A DNA stretch of 64,000 nucleotides. Source: Phycisphaeraceae bacterium (GTDB lineage Bacteria > Planctomycetota > Phycisphaerae > Phycisphaerales > UBA1924). A program made the position numbers and the translations under genes. Shown here piece by piece: positions 26,063 to 35,037 of the stretch (its first letter is position 1; every line of letters starts with the position of its first letter). Location of the stretch: assembly GCA_019636845.1 (NCBI GenBank), contig JAHBWV010000001.1, positions 1,178,001 through 1,242,000 of the forward strand. The letters run 5' to 3'. Below the pieces are notes generated by a model that made no database searches, had not been told where the DNA came from, and was given only the letters and a program-made list of their open reading frames with translations.

Positions 26063-27772
26063 TTATGGCCCGACGGTGGCCGGCGAGTAATGCAGCGGGG
26101 CGTCCGGGCCGAGAGGGAGCCCGGTCTGCATCCAGATCACGATGAAGATCCCCCATGCGAGAGCGAACGCAATCGAGAAGGGAAGCATGGTGGAGACGAG
26201 CGTACCGATTCCGGCGCGGGGTGCGAACTTCTGCATGACCGCGAGGATGATGATCATGTACGCGTTCATGGGGGTGATGATGTTCGTCGCGCTGTCGGCG
26301 ACACGGTAGCCCGCCTGTGTGAGCTCGGGGCTGATGCCGAGCATCATGAACATGGGGACGAAGATCGGAGCGACAAGGACGTACTTCGCGGACATGGAGC
26401 TGATCAGGAGGTTCAGGAACATGACGAGAACGATGAAGCCGAGGATGACCACGCTCGCGGGCAGGTTCGCCTCAGCCAGTCGTGTGCCGCCGATGATGGC
26501 GAGCATCTGTCCGAGGTTCGAGTGCGTGAAGAAGGCAATGAACTGAGATGCGAAGAAAGCCATCGTGATGACAGGTGCCATGGATCGCATGGCGTGGATC
26601 ATGCAGGAGATGACGTCTTTCTGAGATCGGATCTGTCCGGTGGCGACGCCGTAGGCCGCGCCGGGAACGAGGAATGCGAAGAGGACGATGGGGACGACGG
26701 CGTTGACCCAGCGAGTAGAGGATCGGCCGGTTGATGTGTCAAGGAACGATCCATTGAGGGGGGCGCCGGGCACAAGGATGAGGGCTCCGAGAGCGGCCAT
26801 GAACAGAGTGAGCGCAACTCCCGCCCACACGAGGCCCTTCAACTCTGTCGAGGTGAGGCGCATCGAGGCGAGATCGATCTTCGCGTTCGGGGATGGCCCA
26901 CCCTCATCTGCGGGGCGGTTCTTCAGGCGGGGTTCGACGATGAGGGCCGCGACCGCCCAGCCGACGGCGACGAGCAGAACGGTGGAAGCCGCAAGGAAGT
27001 ACCAGTTAGCGGTCGCGTCTACATCGTAATTCGGATCGAGTATGTGCGCATTCGAGGTGGTGATGCCAGCGATGAGCGCGTCGGTGCCACCGATCAGGAG
27101 GTTTGCGCTGAAGCCGGCGGAGACGCCGGCGAACGCCGCGGCGATGCCCGCAAGAGGTGAGCGGCCTGAGGCAAGGTAGAGTGCGGCGGCCAGCGGCGGG
27201 AGCACGATGTACCCGGCATCGCTCGCGATGTTGGCCATGATTCCGATGAAGATCATCGCGGGAGTGAGCAGCTTCTGGGGGACGAGAAGTGCCATGCCCT
27301 TGATCAGCGTGTCGAAGAGGCCGGTTTTCTCGGCGACGCCGACGCCGAACATCGCGACCAGAACGATGCCGAGCGGCGGGAACCGAACGAAATTGTTGAC
27401 CATGTTCGCGAGGCACCAATAAATGCCATCCGCGCTGAGCAGACTGCGGGCTGTGATCGGATCGCCGGACTCAATGAGTTCGGTCTTGGGCCGACCAGTC
27501 CGGGTGTCGATCACGGGTTCGGTCTTCGGCAGGCCTGTCTCGGCATCGATGACCGGTACACCGGAGGCATCGACGATCTGCGTCGTGACCTCTTGCATGC
27601 GGATGGGGGTGACCGACCAACCGGCGACGACGCCGAGGTGTGAGACGACCATGATCAGGATGCAGCCGTAGAAGAAGAGGAGCGCGGGATCGGGGAGAGC
27701 GTTGCCGATTCGCTCGATGAGCCCCAGAATGCCGCGTGGGGCGGATGCGGGGACTGGTGTCGATTCTGCCAT
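26063..27772 (-). CDS. AbgT-family transporter
   Basis: 569 residues with about a dozen hydrophobic helices, matching AbgT-family carriers: GLIERIGNALPDPALLFFYG at the N-terminus, then NNFVRFPPLGIVLVAMFGVG, VEKTGLFDTLI-like sequence and TPMNAYMIIILAVMQKF. The family was named for p-aminobenzoyl-glutamate uptake, and some members export sulfonamides. A ~50-residue insertion after the first helix (VTTQIVDASGVPVID, then RTGRPKTEL) contains a short internal duplication. GGAGG lies six bases before the ATG. Substrate cannot be read from the sequence. Confidence 0.88.
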   Translation of the reverse strand: MAESTPVPASAPRGILGLIERIGNALPDPALLFFYGCILIMVVSHLGVVAGWSVTPIRMQEVTTQIVDASGVPVIDAETGLPKTEPVIDTRTGRPKTELIESGDPITARSLLSADGIYWCLANMVNNFVRFPPLGIVLVAMFGVGVAEKTGLFDTLIKGMALLVPQKLLTPAMIFIGIMANIASDAGYIVLPPLAAALYLASGRSPLAGIAAAFAGVSAGFSANLLIGGTDALIAGITTSNAHILDPNYDVDATANWYFLAASTVLLVAVGWAVAALIVEPRLKNRPADEGGPSPNAKIDLASMRLTSTELKGLVWAGVALTLFMAALGALILVPGAPLNGSFLDTSTGRSSTRWVNAVVPIVLFAFLVPGAAYGVATGQIRSQKDVISCMIHAMRSMAPVITMAFFASQFIAFFTHSNLGQMLAIIGGTRLAEANLPASVVILGFIVLVMFLNLLISSMSAKYVLVAPIFVPMFMMLGISPELTQAGYRVADSATNIITPMNAYMIIILAVMQKFAPRAGIGTLVSTMLPFSIAFALAWGIFIVIWMQTGLPLGPDAPLHYSPATVGP

Positions 27773-28179
27773 GCCGTGCCTCCATGGAATACAGAGCGGC
27801 TAAGGTAGCGAGAATTGTTGGGCGTGGCACGCGTCAGGGATAAAAAAGGGTGCGGCCCCGGCGGAAGCTCCGGGGCCGCTGTCTCTCCCTCAACTCCTCG
27901 GCGGATCGCGTAGAGGCGGGTCGTCTTGTCGAACTGTCTTGAGCAGCAATGGCGATGTGGCCGACCTGGTGTCAGCATGCCATGGGATTTCTGCTGTCGC
28001 CATGCAGCGGTTGATTCAGCGAGGATCACGGGGGGGCTGTGCGTTGAGGGCAATTTGGGCTATCTGATTCTTTCGGGTGAGGGTCCGAATATGACGGCGG
28101 ATGCGTGGTCCATAGAGTTGTCGATTAGTGCCGTTCGTGTGTGCCATTCGTGATGCCGATGTCTTGAGGAGAGTGAGAT
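27773..28179. other. Intergenic leader region between AbgT and Bcp genes
   Basis: About 400 bases separate the divergent AbgT and peroxiredoxin genes. No credible coding frame is present. It contains a strong intrinsic-terminator-like hairpin reading leftward and must carry promoters for both genes. No recognised riboswitch consensus was found by eye. Confidence 0.5.
27842..27879 (-). terminator. Strong intrinsic terminator, minus strand, upstream of AbgT gene
   Basis: gcggccccgg and ccggggccgc form a perfect ten-base stem with an eight-base loop. Read on the minus strand it is followed by ACCC and then TTTTTT. No minus-strand protein gene lies directly upstream, and the AbgT start is about 70 bases further on. 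It either ends an unannotated small RNA or acts as an attenuator in the AbgT leader. Confidence 0.75.
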
Positions 28180-28707
28180 ATGCCGCTGATTGAGCGGGGA
28201 CAGAAGGCACCAGCGTTCTCTCTTCAAGATCAGCATGGAGTTGTGCGAAGACTCACGGAGTTTCGCGGGACCATGCTGGTGCTTTATTTCTATCCAGAGG
28301 ATGACACGCCGCTCTGCACGACTGAGGCGTGTCAGTTCAGAGACCGGCATGCTCAGATCAGATCGCTTGGCGCGGAGGTCGTCGGCATCAGCCCGGATTC
28401 TCCGGGTTCGCACCTGTCGTTCGCCTCGAAGCATGGGCTGCCGTTCGTCCTGCTCGCGGATCGCGTCGGATCGGACGGCGTGCCGCAGATCTGCGGGAAG
28501 TACGGCGTCTGGCGTGAGAAGAATATGTATGGCAAGCGGGTCCTCGGCATGGTGCGGACGACATATCTGATCGACGAGGATGGCGTCGTGGTCAGGCGTT
28601 GGGATTCAGTGAAGACGCCGACGCATGGCGATCAGGTTCTCGCTGAACTGCGTGCCCTCCGCGGCGAGACACCGGGGCCGGCGGTACGCAAGAGCAAGAA
28701 GCGGTGA
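28180..28707 (+). CDS. bcp: Thioredoxin-dependent peroxiredoxin (Bcp/PrxQ type)
   Basis: 175 residues with the peroxiredoxin fold. The peroxidatic Cys46 lies in DDTPLCTTEACQFRD, and a second cysteine five residues later (Cys51) is the PrxQ-type resolving residue. LVLYFYPED and GVWREKNMYGKRVLGMVRTT are also Bcp-like. It reduces hydrogen and organic peroxides in the cytoplasm with thioredoxin. A GAGGAGAG site precedes the ATG. The C-terminal ~15 residues are basic. Confidence 0.93.
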   Translation: MPLIERGQKAPAFSLQDQHGVVRRLTEFRGTMLVLYFYPEDDTPLCTTEACQFRDRHAQIRSLGAEVVGISPDSPGSHLSFASKHGLPFVLLADRVGSDGVPQICGKYGVWREKNMYGKRVLGMVRTTYLIDEDGVVVRRWDSVKTPTHGDQVLAELRALRGETPGPAVRKSKKR

Positions 28708-28747
28708 TCCGATTCATAAGATCACAAGACCGGTGCTGCGGTAGATC

Positions 28748-30013
28748 TCACGCCTCTCGTACGATGGCGCGAATCGCCTCTCGATTGAATCCTCTGTAGC
28801 CGTCGTTGCGTTCGATTCGTTCGAGCTGATTCCTCGTGGGTGTAGAAGTGCCGCATCGAGCCGGATCCTGCACGGGATTCGGTGCCAGCGCAGACTTGAA
28901 GAAAGGGAGTTCGGCAAGAAGGTGATCTGCTGGCCTTGCGGGGAGCCCGCTGTCTGGGGACGGTCGGTGCAGCGAAGCGCGGCACGCGAGACGCTGCATG
29001 CCCGCGCTGAGCGGTGATTCTCGGTGTGCGGCGCACCAGGAAGAGATTGGGCCGCTGGATGTGTGCGGTGATGCGAGGGGAGAATCAGAGTCTGAGTCCG
29101 TGTGGATGAGGGCAACGATGTCTGCGACGGGCTGCTCCATCACCAGCACGCGATAGAGATTGTCTGGCGAATCGATCCATTCTCGACGGTGCAGGCCGAG
29201 ACGTTCCATGATGGCGACTAGGGGGGCAAAGGTCCGCGCTGAGCAGAAATACGCGTGGCTGTCACGATCGGGCCATCCGATACCGACCTCCTCGCGAGCG
29301 GCGTGCTCAGCAGTCGCAGCGGTGCATCGCCGGCGCCAGTAGTCGCGCTCAGCAGAGAAGAAGATGTCACACGTCCAGTCCTGTCCGATATCGGAGATCG
29401 TGGTTTCGACCAGCGCGGCGAGAGTTGTGAGTTGATCGGTCTCGGCGGGTGTTGTGCGTGGGCGGCGCTGGAACGACTCGGCGTGGATCCGTGCGCAGAG
29501 AATCTTTGCGGGATCAACGGGAGGGGGAACAAGCCCGCGATAGCCGTGACGCTCAACGGCCGCGAACTCGGAGTGTCCGCATACGCCGATCTGGGCGATG
29601 CGGAATGGGGATCCCGGGGCTCCGCTGATTGTGTGGTCCGGGCCGAGATGCCATGCCGTGAGAAAGTCCACGATCGAGTCGACTCTGATTGCCAGACGAG
29701 TCCGGTTGCCCGGCGAGAGAATGACCGTTGGGAGGAGTGCGGCGTCGTGCGTGTATGCGTTCGGGGCACCGGGCTGCGGTCTGTGGCAGAATCCAAGCGT
29801 GAGCAGCTCGTTGCGAGCGGCATCTGATTGCGGCACGACCACGTGGTCTGTAAGGTCTGACAGACGCACGCCAAGAGTGGTCGTGAGTCGGGCGGCGACT
29901 TGCGAGGCGAGCGGAACTGCGTCTATGACGCTGTGCAGCAGTTGCTGGATGTGGTTCGTCGCGTTCGGATGCGGCTGCCAGCCAGGGTGTGTGGGTGGGA
30001 TTGAGGTCTGCAT
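28748..30013 (-). CDS. Conserved-looking protein of unknown function
   Basis: 421 residues, no signal peptide or membrane helix. I do not recognise the family. Features: HHVQ-like helical N-terminus (HIQQLLHSVIDAVPLASQV), a beta-rich part with GYRGLVPPPVDPAKILCARI, then WTCDIFFSAERDYWRRR and a histidine/aspartate-rich stretch (GWPDRDSHAYFCSARTFAPL, then VLVMEQPVADIVALIHTD) that could bind a metal in a VOC-like fold. The segment after residue ~310 is lower in complexity (TDSDSDSPLASPHTSSG). The codon pattern supports coding. It converges on the Bcp gene with a 40-base gap. Confidence 0.6.
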   Translation of the reverse strand: MQTSIPPTHPGWQPHPNATNHIQQLLHSVIDAVPLASQVAARLTTTLGVRLSDLTDHVVVPQSDAARNELLTLGFCHRPQPGAPNAYTHDAALLPTVILSPGNRTRLAIRVDSIVDFLTAWHLGPDHTISGAPGSPFRIAQIGVCGHSEFAAVERHGYRGLVPPPVDPAKILCARIHAESFQRRPRTTPAETDQLTTLAALVETTISDIGQDWTCDIFFSAERDYWRRRCTAATAEHAAREEVGIGWPDRDSHAYFCSARTFAPLVAIMERLGLHRREWIDSPDNLYRVLVMEQPVADIVALIHTDSDSDSPLASPHTSSGPISSWCAAHRESPLSAGMQRLACRASLHRPSPDSGLPARPADHLLAELPFFKSALAPNPVQDPARCGTSTPTRNQLERIERNDGYRGFNREAIRAIVREA

Positions 30014-30121
30014 GATCTCGTTCTGTGGAGTGCTAAGCCTCAGCGGGAGCCAGAGCGGCCACTTACGCCGGACGCCTGGCCCGTGCGTGGGAACGATAGG
30101 ATGCGGGACGATCTGCAGCGA

Positions 30122-32050
30122 TCAGGCAGCTTTGGCTTCTTGCCCGAGGAGACTCAGCACCCATCGACCGATGTCGCTGCACATCTCGATCTTGCTGACC
30201 AGACTGTCCGCGCCTGCCTGGCGTGCGGTTGACTCGATCTCGGGCGAGATGCTCGCGCTCATGACGACGATCTTTCGGATGTCCGGCGTCTGGGAGCGGA
30301 TCTCTTGTATCAGATCGACGCCTCGTCCGTCGGGTAGGTGCTGATCGAGGATCGCGACACCCGGACGAAAGTCGTTCCCGGCGAGCACAGCGTGAACTGC
30401 TGCAATCGAGGTGGCGACTCGGGCTTCTGTGTTCGGAAGACGCTGGAGGAGCATGGACAGGAGTTTGGCAGCGAGCGGATCGTCCTCTACAACCAGCACG
30501 CGAAGGACACCGTCTTCGTGGCGGAGGGATCGTGCGACGCCGCCACTCTTGCTGTCTGACGCGCGGCGGGCCGGGGGCTGTTCCGGCATCAGCGTCGCGG
30601 AACGGACGCAGTTGCGACCGGCAGATTTCGCTGCGTAGAGGGCCTGGTCTGCGAGCGCGAGCAGCTTCTCCTGTGTTGCTGCTTCGCCGCTGGCGTCATC
30701 CATGCAGCCGATGCCGAGACTGATCGTGACGGCGAGTGAGGGCGGTGCTCCTTCAACGCTGGCAAGGTCGAGCGGCTTCGATGCGATGGAAGTTCGGATC
30801 TCTTCGGCGATCTCTCTGGCTCGAACTCCGTCCGTGCTGCGGAGGATGACCGCGAACTCCTCTCCGCCGAATCGGCACACGAGCCCGCGATCTGCGGTTG
30901 TCGCGGCGACTCGCGATGCGATCTGCTTCAGGACGGCGTCGCCTGCTGAGTGGCCGAATCGATCGTTGACCGACTTGAAATTGTCGGCATCGATCATGAT
31001 CACGCAGACCGAGCCGCGATCCTTCTTGGCTTGGGTGAAAGCGTTGGCGAAACCTCCTTCGAAGCGGCGTCGGTTTCCGACGCCAGTAAGGGTGTCGGTT
31101 TGCGTCTCGACTCTGAGCCGGTCCGTCTCGCGTTGCATCTGGATCTGGCCGGTCAGGAGCGCGTCCTGCGCTTCTGCGATGATGAGCGAGGCGTTCGGGA
31201 TCGCCACATCCTGCTCGAAGAGCTTGGCAAGCTCGTTCGCGGATGAAGCGGTTGATTTCAGGATTGCGGCAACCCGATCGGACGGGATCGAGAACCATGC
31301 CTCCGCCTTTGTCGCGAGGCGTGTGAGGAGTGATGATGCGCTGGGCGTGCTCATTACCTCGGAGAGGTACATCGAGAGAGCCGCGATTCGCACGACAGGT
31401 CCGTACGTCAGACCCCCGGCATCCGGGGCGTGGTGCTTTCGGATGACCTCTGTGAAGAGATCAGGGAGTTTCCACTTGCGGGCAAGTTCGGCACCGATGG
31501 TGGTGTGATCGAAGGGAAAGACTTCGCGTTCATGGCGGCAGAGCAGGTCGTGGTCTTCGGGTGCTGTCGCGAGCGTGGAGACGTACTCGTCGCTCAGGGC
31601 AGCCACGCAGGCGAGGATTCCGATGTCCTGGAAAAGTGCGGCTGTGAACGCTTCGTCGGGATCTGCCGCACGGGTCAGTTGGGCGATCTGGCGAGCCCCT
31701 GCGGCGGCGAAGATCGTGCGGCGCCAGTGCTGCCTGAGGTCGACGCCGGGCTTGTTACCTACACCTCTGGTGGCATCGACAAGACTGAATCCGAGGACCA
31801 GCGACTTCACGGCCTGCAGGCCGAGATAGGACATGGCGCGATCGAGGCGCGAGCAGGGCTGCTGGAGCCCGTAGAACGACGAGTTGACGGTCTTGAGGAT
31901 CTTGGCCGCCAGCCCCGGGTCGTTCTGAACAACACGAGAGATGTCGGCGAGCGAGACGTCAGGGGAGCGGGTCAACGCGAGGACTTCGACCGCGACGGCC
32001 GGCAGCGATGGGAGTGTGGGGCACGATAGAACTCGGTCGATGGTCGCCAT
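30122..32050 (-). CDS. HDOD-GGDEF-REC signalling protein
   Basis: 642 residues from ATG 32050; an in-frame start at 32125 would add 25 residues of unlikely sequence. Residues ~1-270 are an HDOD domain (LPSLPAVAVEVLALTRSPDV, NDPGLAAKILKTVNSSFYGL). A GGDEF domain occupies ~315-475 with an intact active site (RFGGEEFAVIL) and DTLTGVGNRRRFE, so it should make cyclic di-GMP. The C-terminus from ~515 is a response-regulator receiver (LRVLVVEDDPLAAKLLSMLL, VAILDQHLPDG with the phospho-acceptor Asp). Receivers are usually N-terminal in such enzymes, so the order is unusual. Confidence 0.9.
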   Translation of the reverse strand: MATIDRVLSCPTLPSLPAVAVEVLALTRSPDVSLADISRVVQNDPGLAAKILKTVNSSFYGLQQPCSRLDRAMSYLGLQAVKSLVLGFSLVDATRGVGNKPGVDLRQHWRRTIFAAAGARQIAQLTRAADPDEAFTAALFQDIGILACVAALSDEYVSTLATAPEDHDLLCRHEREVFPFDHTTIGAELARKWKLPDLFTEVIRKHHAPDAGGLTYGPVVRIAALSMYLSEVMSTPSASSLLTRLATKAEAWFSIPSDRVAAILKSTASSANELAKLFEQDVAIPNASLIIAEAQDALLTGQIQMQRETDRLRVETQTDTLTGVGNRRRFEGGFANAFTQAKKDRGSVCVIMIDADNFKSVNDRFGHSAGDAVLKQIASRVAATTADRGLVCRFGGEEFAVILRSTDGVRAREIAEEIRTSIASKPLDLASVEGAPPSLAVTISLGIGCMDDASGEAATQEKLLALADQALYAAKSAGRNCVRSATLMPEQPPARRASDSKSGGVARSLRHEDGVLRVLVVEDDPLAAKLLSMLLQRLPNTEARVATSIAAVHAVLAGNDFRPGVAILDQHLPDGRGVDLIQEIRSQTPDIRKIVVMSASISPEIESTARQAGADSLVSKIEMCSDIGRWVLSLLGQEAKAA

Positions 32051-32416
32051 ACATATCCCGGAACGTAGTGAGAAATGGCACACTGAGAGAACGAACTCAG
32101 TGGGCAATTGGGATCGGCTACCCAAGCCCCACAGTCAAGGGGAAGCCCCGGGGGAAACATGGGGTCTTAACCTGTCAAAGGTCGGAATCGTGTCAGGCGC
32201 GTCACAGTCGGCTCAACAGCGTGCTTGATTGGCCATGTTTGGCCAGAAGCCGTGACCATGTGCGGTTACAAACGACTGCACAGTGATCGGTGATCCCAGT
32301 TGGGAACTCGTTCGCGGGAGCGTGCTCTGGGGTGTATGCGGAACCGCACGTGGCTGGTTCCGGTTGCCAACGAGTGAGATCCCGCGGACTTGTGTCGGCA
32401 GATGGCGTTCGCTGAG
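32051..32416. other. Intergenic region with a perfect hairpin upstream of the HDOD-GGDEF gene
   Basis: No gene is seen between the HDOD-GGDEF-REC start and tRNA-Ala. A perfect seven-base stem (cactgag/ctcagtg, 32081-32102, eight-base loop) lies about 30 bases ahead of the start codon, in the expected leader mRNA. I compared the region by eye with the cyclic di-GMP riboswitch core and found no match. Confidence 0.45.
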
Positions 32417-32489
32417 TGGAGCGGAGGAGACTCGAACTCCCAACTTCCAGCTTGCAAAGCTGGCACTCTACCAATTGAGTTACCGCCCC
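32417..32489 (-). tRNA. tRNA-Ala (anticodon TGC)
   Basis: The minus strand folds as a 73-base cloverleaf: acceptor GGGGCGG/CCGCTCC, D-arm with ATTGGTA, anticodon stem CCAGC/GCTGG around TTTGCAA (anticodon TGC), and T-loop TTCGAGT. The third acceptor pair is G3-T70, the classical alanine identity element. CCA is not encoded. Confidence 0.95.
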
Positions 32490-32693
32490 GGAGGGGTCAG
32501 AGTGTAGGTCACGGTCGGAATCACGGGAAGCACGGCTCAGTAGTCGCCATAGATGGCGTGTCTCGACATGCTGCCAGTCGTCCGGCCTGAAGGTCCTATA
32601 TCGGGTCGCTTTGGATGGCCAGGACTGTTCGGTTGGGATGACGGGCGGGGGTTGGAGCGAGGAGTCCGATGTGTGGGGATGTCGTGAGGGTCT

Positions 32694-33920
32694 TTGGCCG
32701 AATGTGGACATATGGGTCAGGCGTCTGCGCTACATATGTTCATGGTGAGGTTGTGGCGTCTGGCGGGGTGCGGAACGCTCGCGGCCACGTTCATGGCGGT
32801 GGATGTGTTTGCGCAGCCAAAGGAGACGACAACGCCGCCGATGCACATGCCCAGGGTGACTGAGCATCGCGGGCTGAGTGCCTCAGGTCCTGAGGTGGTG
32901 GGGGATGATGGCATCCAGCGCGAGCACGTCGTGCCGGCTGAGCGGGAGGAGGCGTCGGCACTGCGTGAAGGGGCGGCTCTGCTGCAGAGTGGGGACATTG
33001 CGCGTGCGGAGGTGCTCCTGCGGAACGCGCGGTGGGTGGCGAGCGAGAGGCGGGATGCAACGGCGTTGCTCTGGCAGATCAGCGATGCAAGAGGCACCAT
33101 TCATGTGGACGAGGAGCGTGTTTCCTCGCTCGCGAGAGTGCTTGGTCGTGGGTTTGCGAGATACGAGGGACAGAGCGTGGTGCTGCTCTCCGATGCCTCG
33201 GCGGCTGTGGCGCGTGCCAGACTCGGGACGCTGGAGCGGACACGGGTCGAGTTCATCAAGTGGGCACGGCGCGCGGGCTTACACCCCGCGCCTGAGGGGA
33301 GCAAGCATGTGTGCGTGCTGTTCGCGACGCGAGAGGCGTACATCGCGTTTGCAGCGGCTGAGGATGGGCTCGATGGGCGTGTGCTGGGTGGGCATTATGT
33401 CCCCAGCAAAGAGCGCATGGCGATGTTCGTGGGGGAGCCGCACGGCGCAGGTGCCGCGAGCGCTGTATCCAGAGCGAGCCATGAGGCGGCCCATATGGTG
33501 GCGTTTCGATCCGGCGTGCAGACTCGCAGACGGACGCAGCCGTTCTGGCTCAGCGAGGGGATTGCGTCGGCGTTCGAGCCGTGCGGTGAGATAATCGGCA
33601 CTCCGGACCGGTCACGGAGCGGCTTCCGGGATACGTATCTGGCGATCAGGGAGCAGGAGAGGATATCGATCAGGATGCTTGTTTCGCGGGACGCCCCAAT
33701 GCGAGAGGAGATGGAGCGGATCGGCGCGCTCTACGTCACAAGCGAGGCACTCGTGAGATACCTGTCCCGCTACAGGCGGGAGTCGTTCGCGGCGTATGTG
33801 GAGGCGGCGGCAACGAGCAAGCCCGGGCGGAGATCGCCCCCCGAACTGCTCGCGGAGTTTGAGGCCGCGTTCGGGGATCCGGACCGGGTGGAACGCGAGA
33901 TGCGGCTGCGTCCGTGGTGA
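32694..33920 (+). CDS. Secreted DUF1570-like zinc metallopeptidase
   Basis: Up to 408 residues. The real start may be Met15 (32736), which gives a clean signal peptide (LWRLAGCGTLAATFMAVDVF, cleavage near AQP). Near residue 265 lies SHEAAHMVAFRSG, an HExxH zinc motif, followed by FWLSEGIASAFE, where the third ligand Glu is expected. This arrangement is that of DUF1570-type peptidases common in planctomycetes. An exported protease role is inferred; substrate unknown. A charged helical segment at ~85-130 precedes the catalytic part. Confidence 0.72.
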   Translation: MAECGHMGQASALHMFMVRLWRLAGCGTLAATFMAVDVFAQPKETTTPPMHMPRVTEHRGLSASGPEVVGDDGIQREHVVPAEREEASALREGAALLQSGDIARAEVLLRNARWVASERRDATALLWQISDARGTIHVDEERVSSLARVLGRGFARYEGQSVVLLSDASAAVARARLGTLERTRVEFIKWARRAGLHPAPEGSKHVCVLFATREAYIAFAAAEDGLDGRVLGGHYVPSKERMAMFVGEPHGAGAASAVSRASHEAAHMVAFRSGVQTRRRTQPFWLSEGIASAFEPCGEIIGTPDRSRSGFRDTYLAIREQERISIRMLVSRDAPMREEMERIGALYVTSEALVRYLSRYRRESFAAYVEAAATSKPGRRSPPELLAEFEAAFGDPDRVEREMRLRPW

Positions 33921-34014
33921 GAATCCTGGCCTGCCGGAGCCGGCGTTGCTGCGCGGATCACCGGGCTCGGCTACAGTGCGCTCCATTTCAAGATGGCTAG
34001 TACGGAGCCGCTGC

Positions 34015-34965
34015 ATGCGTCACAATCAGTCTGAGGGTGAGTTCTCAGTCGGTTTGAAGCGAGTGATTCTTTCGGGTGTTGCCGCGTTGCTCGCGGGGTA
34101 CGCCCACGGGCAGGCAGAAACCGGACTTCCAGTCGCTGCGGAGAAGGGGCCTCCCAAGCTTTCGTTCAGTCTCACAGGCAGAACGGAGTTCGGGATGGAG
34201 GCGGACATCGACGGGGGCGGCGATGTCACAACGACACGCGTCGGGGCGGATCTTGGTGTCAGGTATCGAGCGAATGATCGTGTGACGCTGTCGATGGGAT
34301 TCGGGGCGGAATACTCGTTCTACGACTTCGATGGCTACGAGACGGTCGCCGGCGGGGGAGAGCCGATCGACGATGCGTTTCTATACAGTCTGACGCCCAC
34401 GGTGAGCGTCAAGGCGAGCGACCGGTGGACACTCATCGGGGGGGGCATCTTTCGGTGGGCGGGTGAGTCCGGGGCTGATCTCGGCGACGCGTTCACGGTG
34501 GGTGGGCTCGCGGCGGCAAACTACAGAGTCAACGACCGGCTCTCGCTTGGGTTCGGGTTCATCATCGCCACACGTCTGGAAGACGACGAGATTTTCATCC
34601 CCGCGCTGACGATCGACTGGAAGATCAATGACAAGTGGACGCTCACGAACGATGGCAAGCCGGGGCTTGCGTTGAAGTATCAGGCCACTGAGCGGCTGGA
34701 ACTCTCGGTTGAGGGTTCGTACACCACGCGCGATTACCGGCTTGACGACGACAACGCGATTCCCGAGGGGGCGATGGAGGACACCCGTGTTCCGATCTTC
34801 TTTGCTGCGGAATGGCGTGCAATGGATCGCCTGACGCTTACGGGCAGAATCGGCACGTATGCGTACCACCGCTTCGAGTTCCGCAACGACGATGGCAATG
34901 AGGTTGACGATATCGACGTCGATCCGTCGCTGTTCGTGGGGTTCGAGGCTCGAGTCAGTTTCTGA
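34015..34965 (+). CDS. Outer-membrane beta-barrel protein
   Basis: 316 residues from ATG 34015, with GGAG eight bases upstream. An N-terminal signal (RVILSGVAALLAGYAHG) is followed by alternating polar/hydrophobic strands (RVTLSMGFGAEYSFYDF, RWTLIGGGIFRWAG, RLSLGFGFIIATRL) ending in SLFVGFEARVSF. The terminal phenylalanine is the beta-barrel assembly signature. The aspartate-rich turns and repeated strand pattern fit a ~12-16-strand porin-like protein of the kind annotated as planctomycete outer membrane protein. Role unknown. Confidence 0.72.
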   Translation: MRHNQSEGEFSVGLKRVILSGVAALLAGYAHGQAETGLPVAAEKGPPKLSFSLTGRTEFGMEADIDGGGDVTTTRVGADLGVRYRANDRVTLSMGFGAEYSFYDFDGYETVAGGGEPIDDAFLYSLTPTVSVKASDRWTLIGGGIFRWAGESGADLGDAFTVGGLAAANYRVNDRLSLGFGFIIATRLEDDEIFIPALTIDWKINDKWTLTNDGKPGLALKYQATERLELSVEGSYTTRDYRLDDDNAIPEGAMEDTRVPIFFAAEWRAMDRLTLTGRIGTYAYHRFEFRNDDGNEVDDIDVDPSLFVGFEARVSF

Positions 34966-35037
34966 GTATCGACGCGCGACCTGGCGAGCCGCCCATGGTC
35001 TCCAGGGTGGACTCATCGTGGTGCGATGCCCTGCGTT

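Noticed and set aside
27880-28060. SRP RNA, 6S RNA or tRNA-like RNA ending at the terminator
   Set aside because: I looked for the conserved SRP loop, the RNase P core and a tRNA-like end and found none, so only an unnamed RNA or leader is possible.
32051-32200. Cyclic di-GMP riboswitch upstream of the GGDEF gene
   Set aside because: The only clear structure is a simple seven-base hairpin; the conserved core of the cyclic di-GMP aptamers could not be found by eye.
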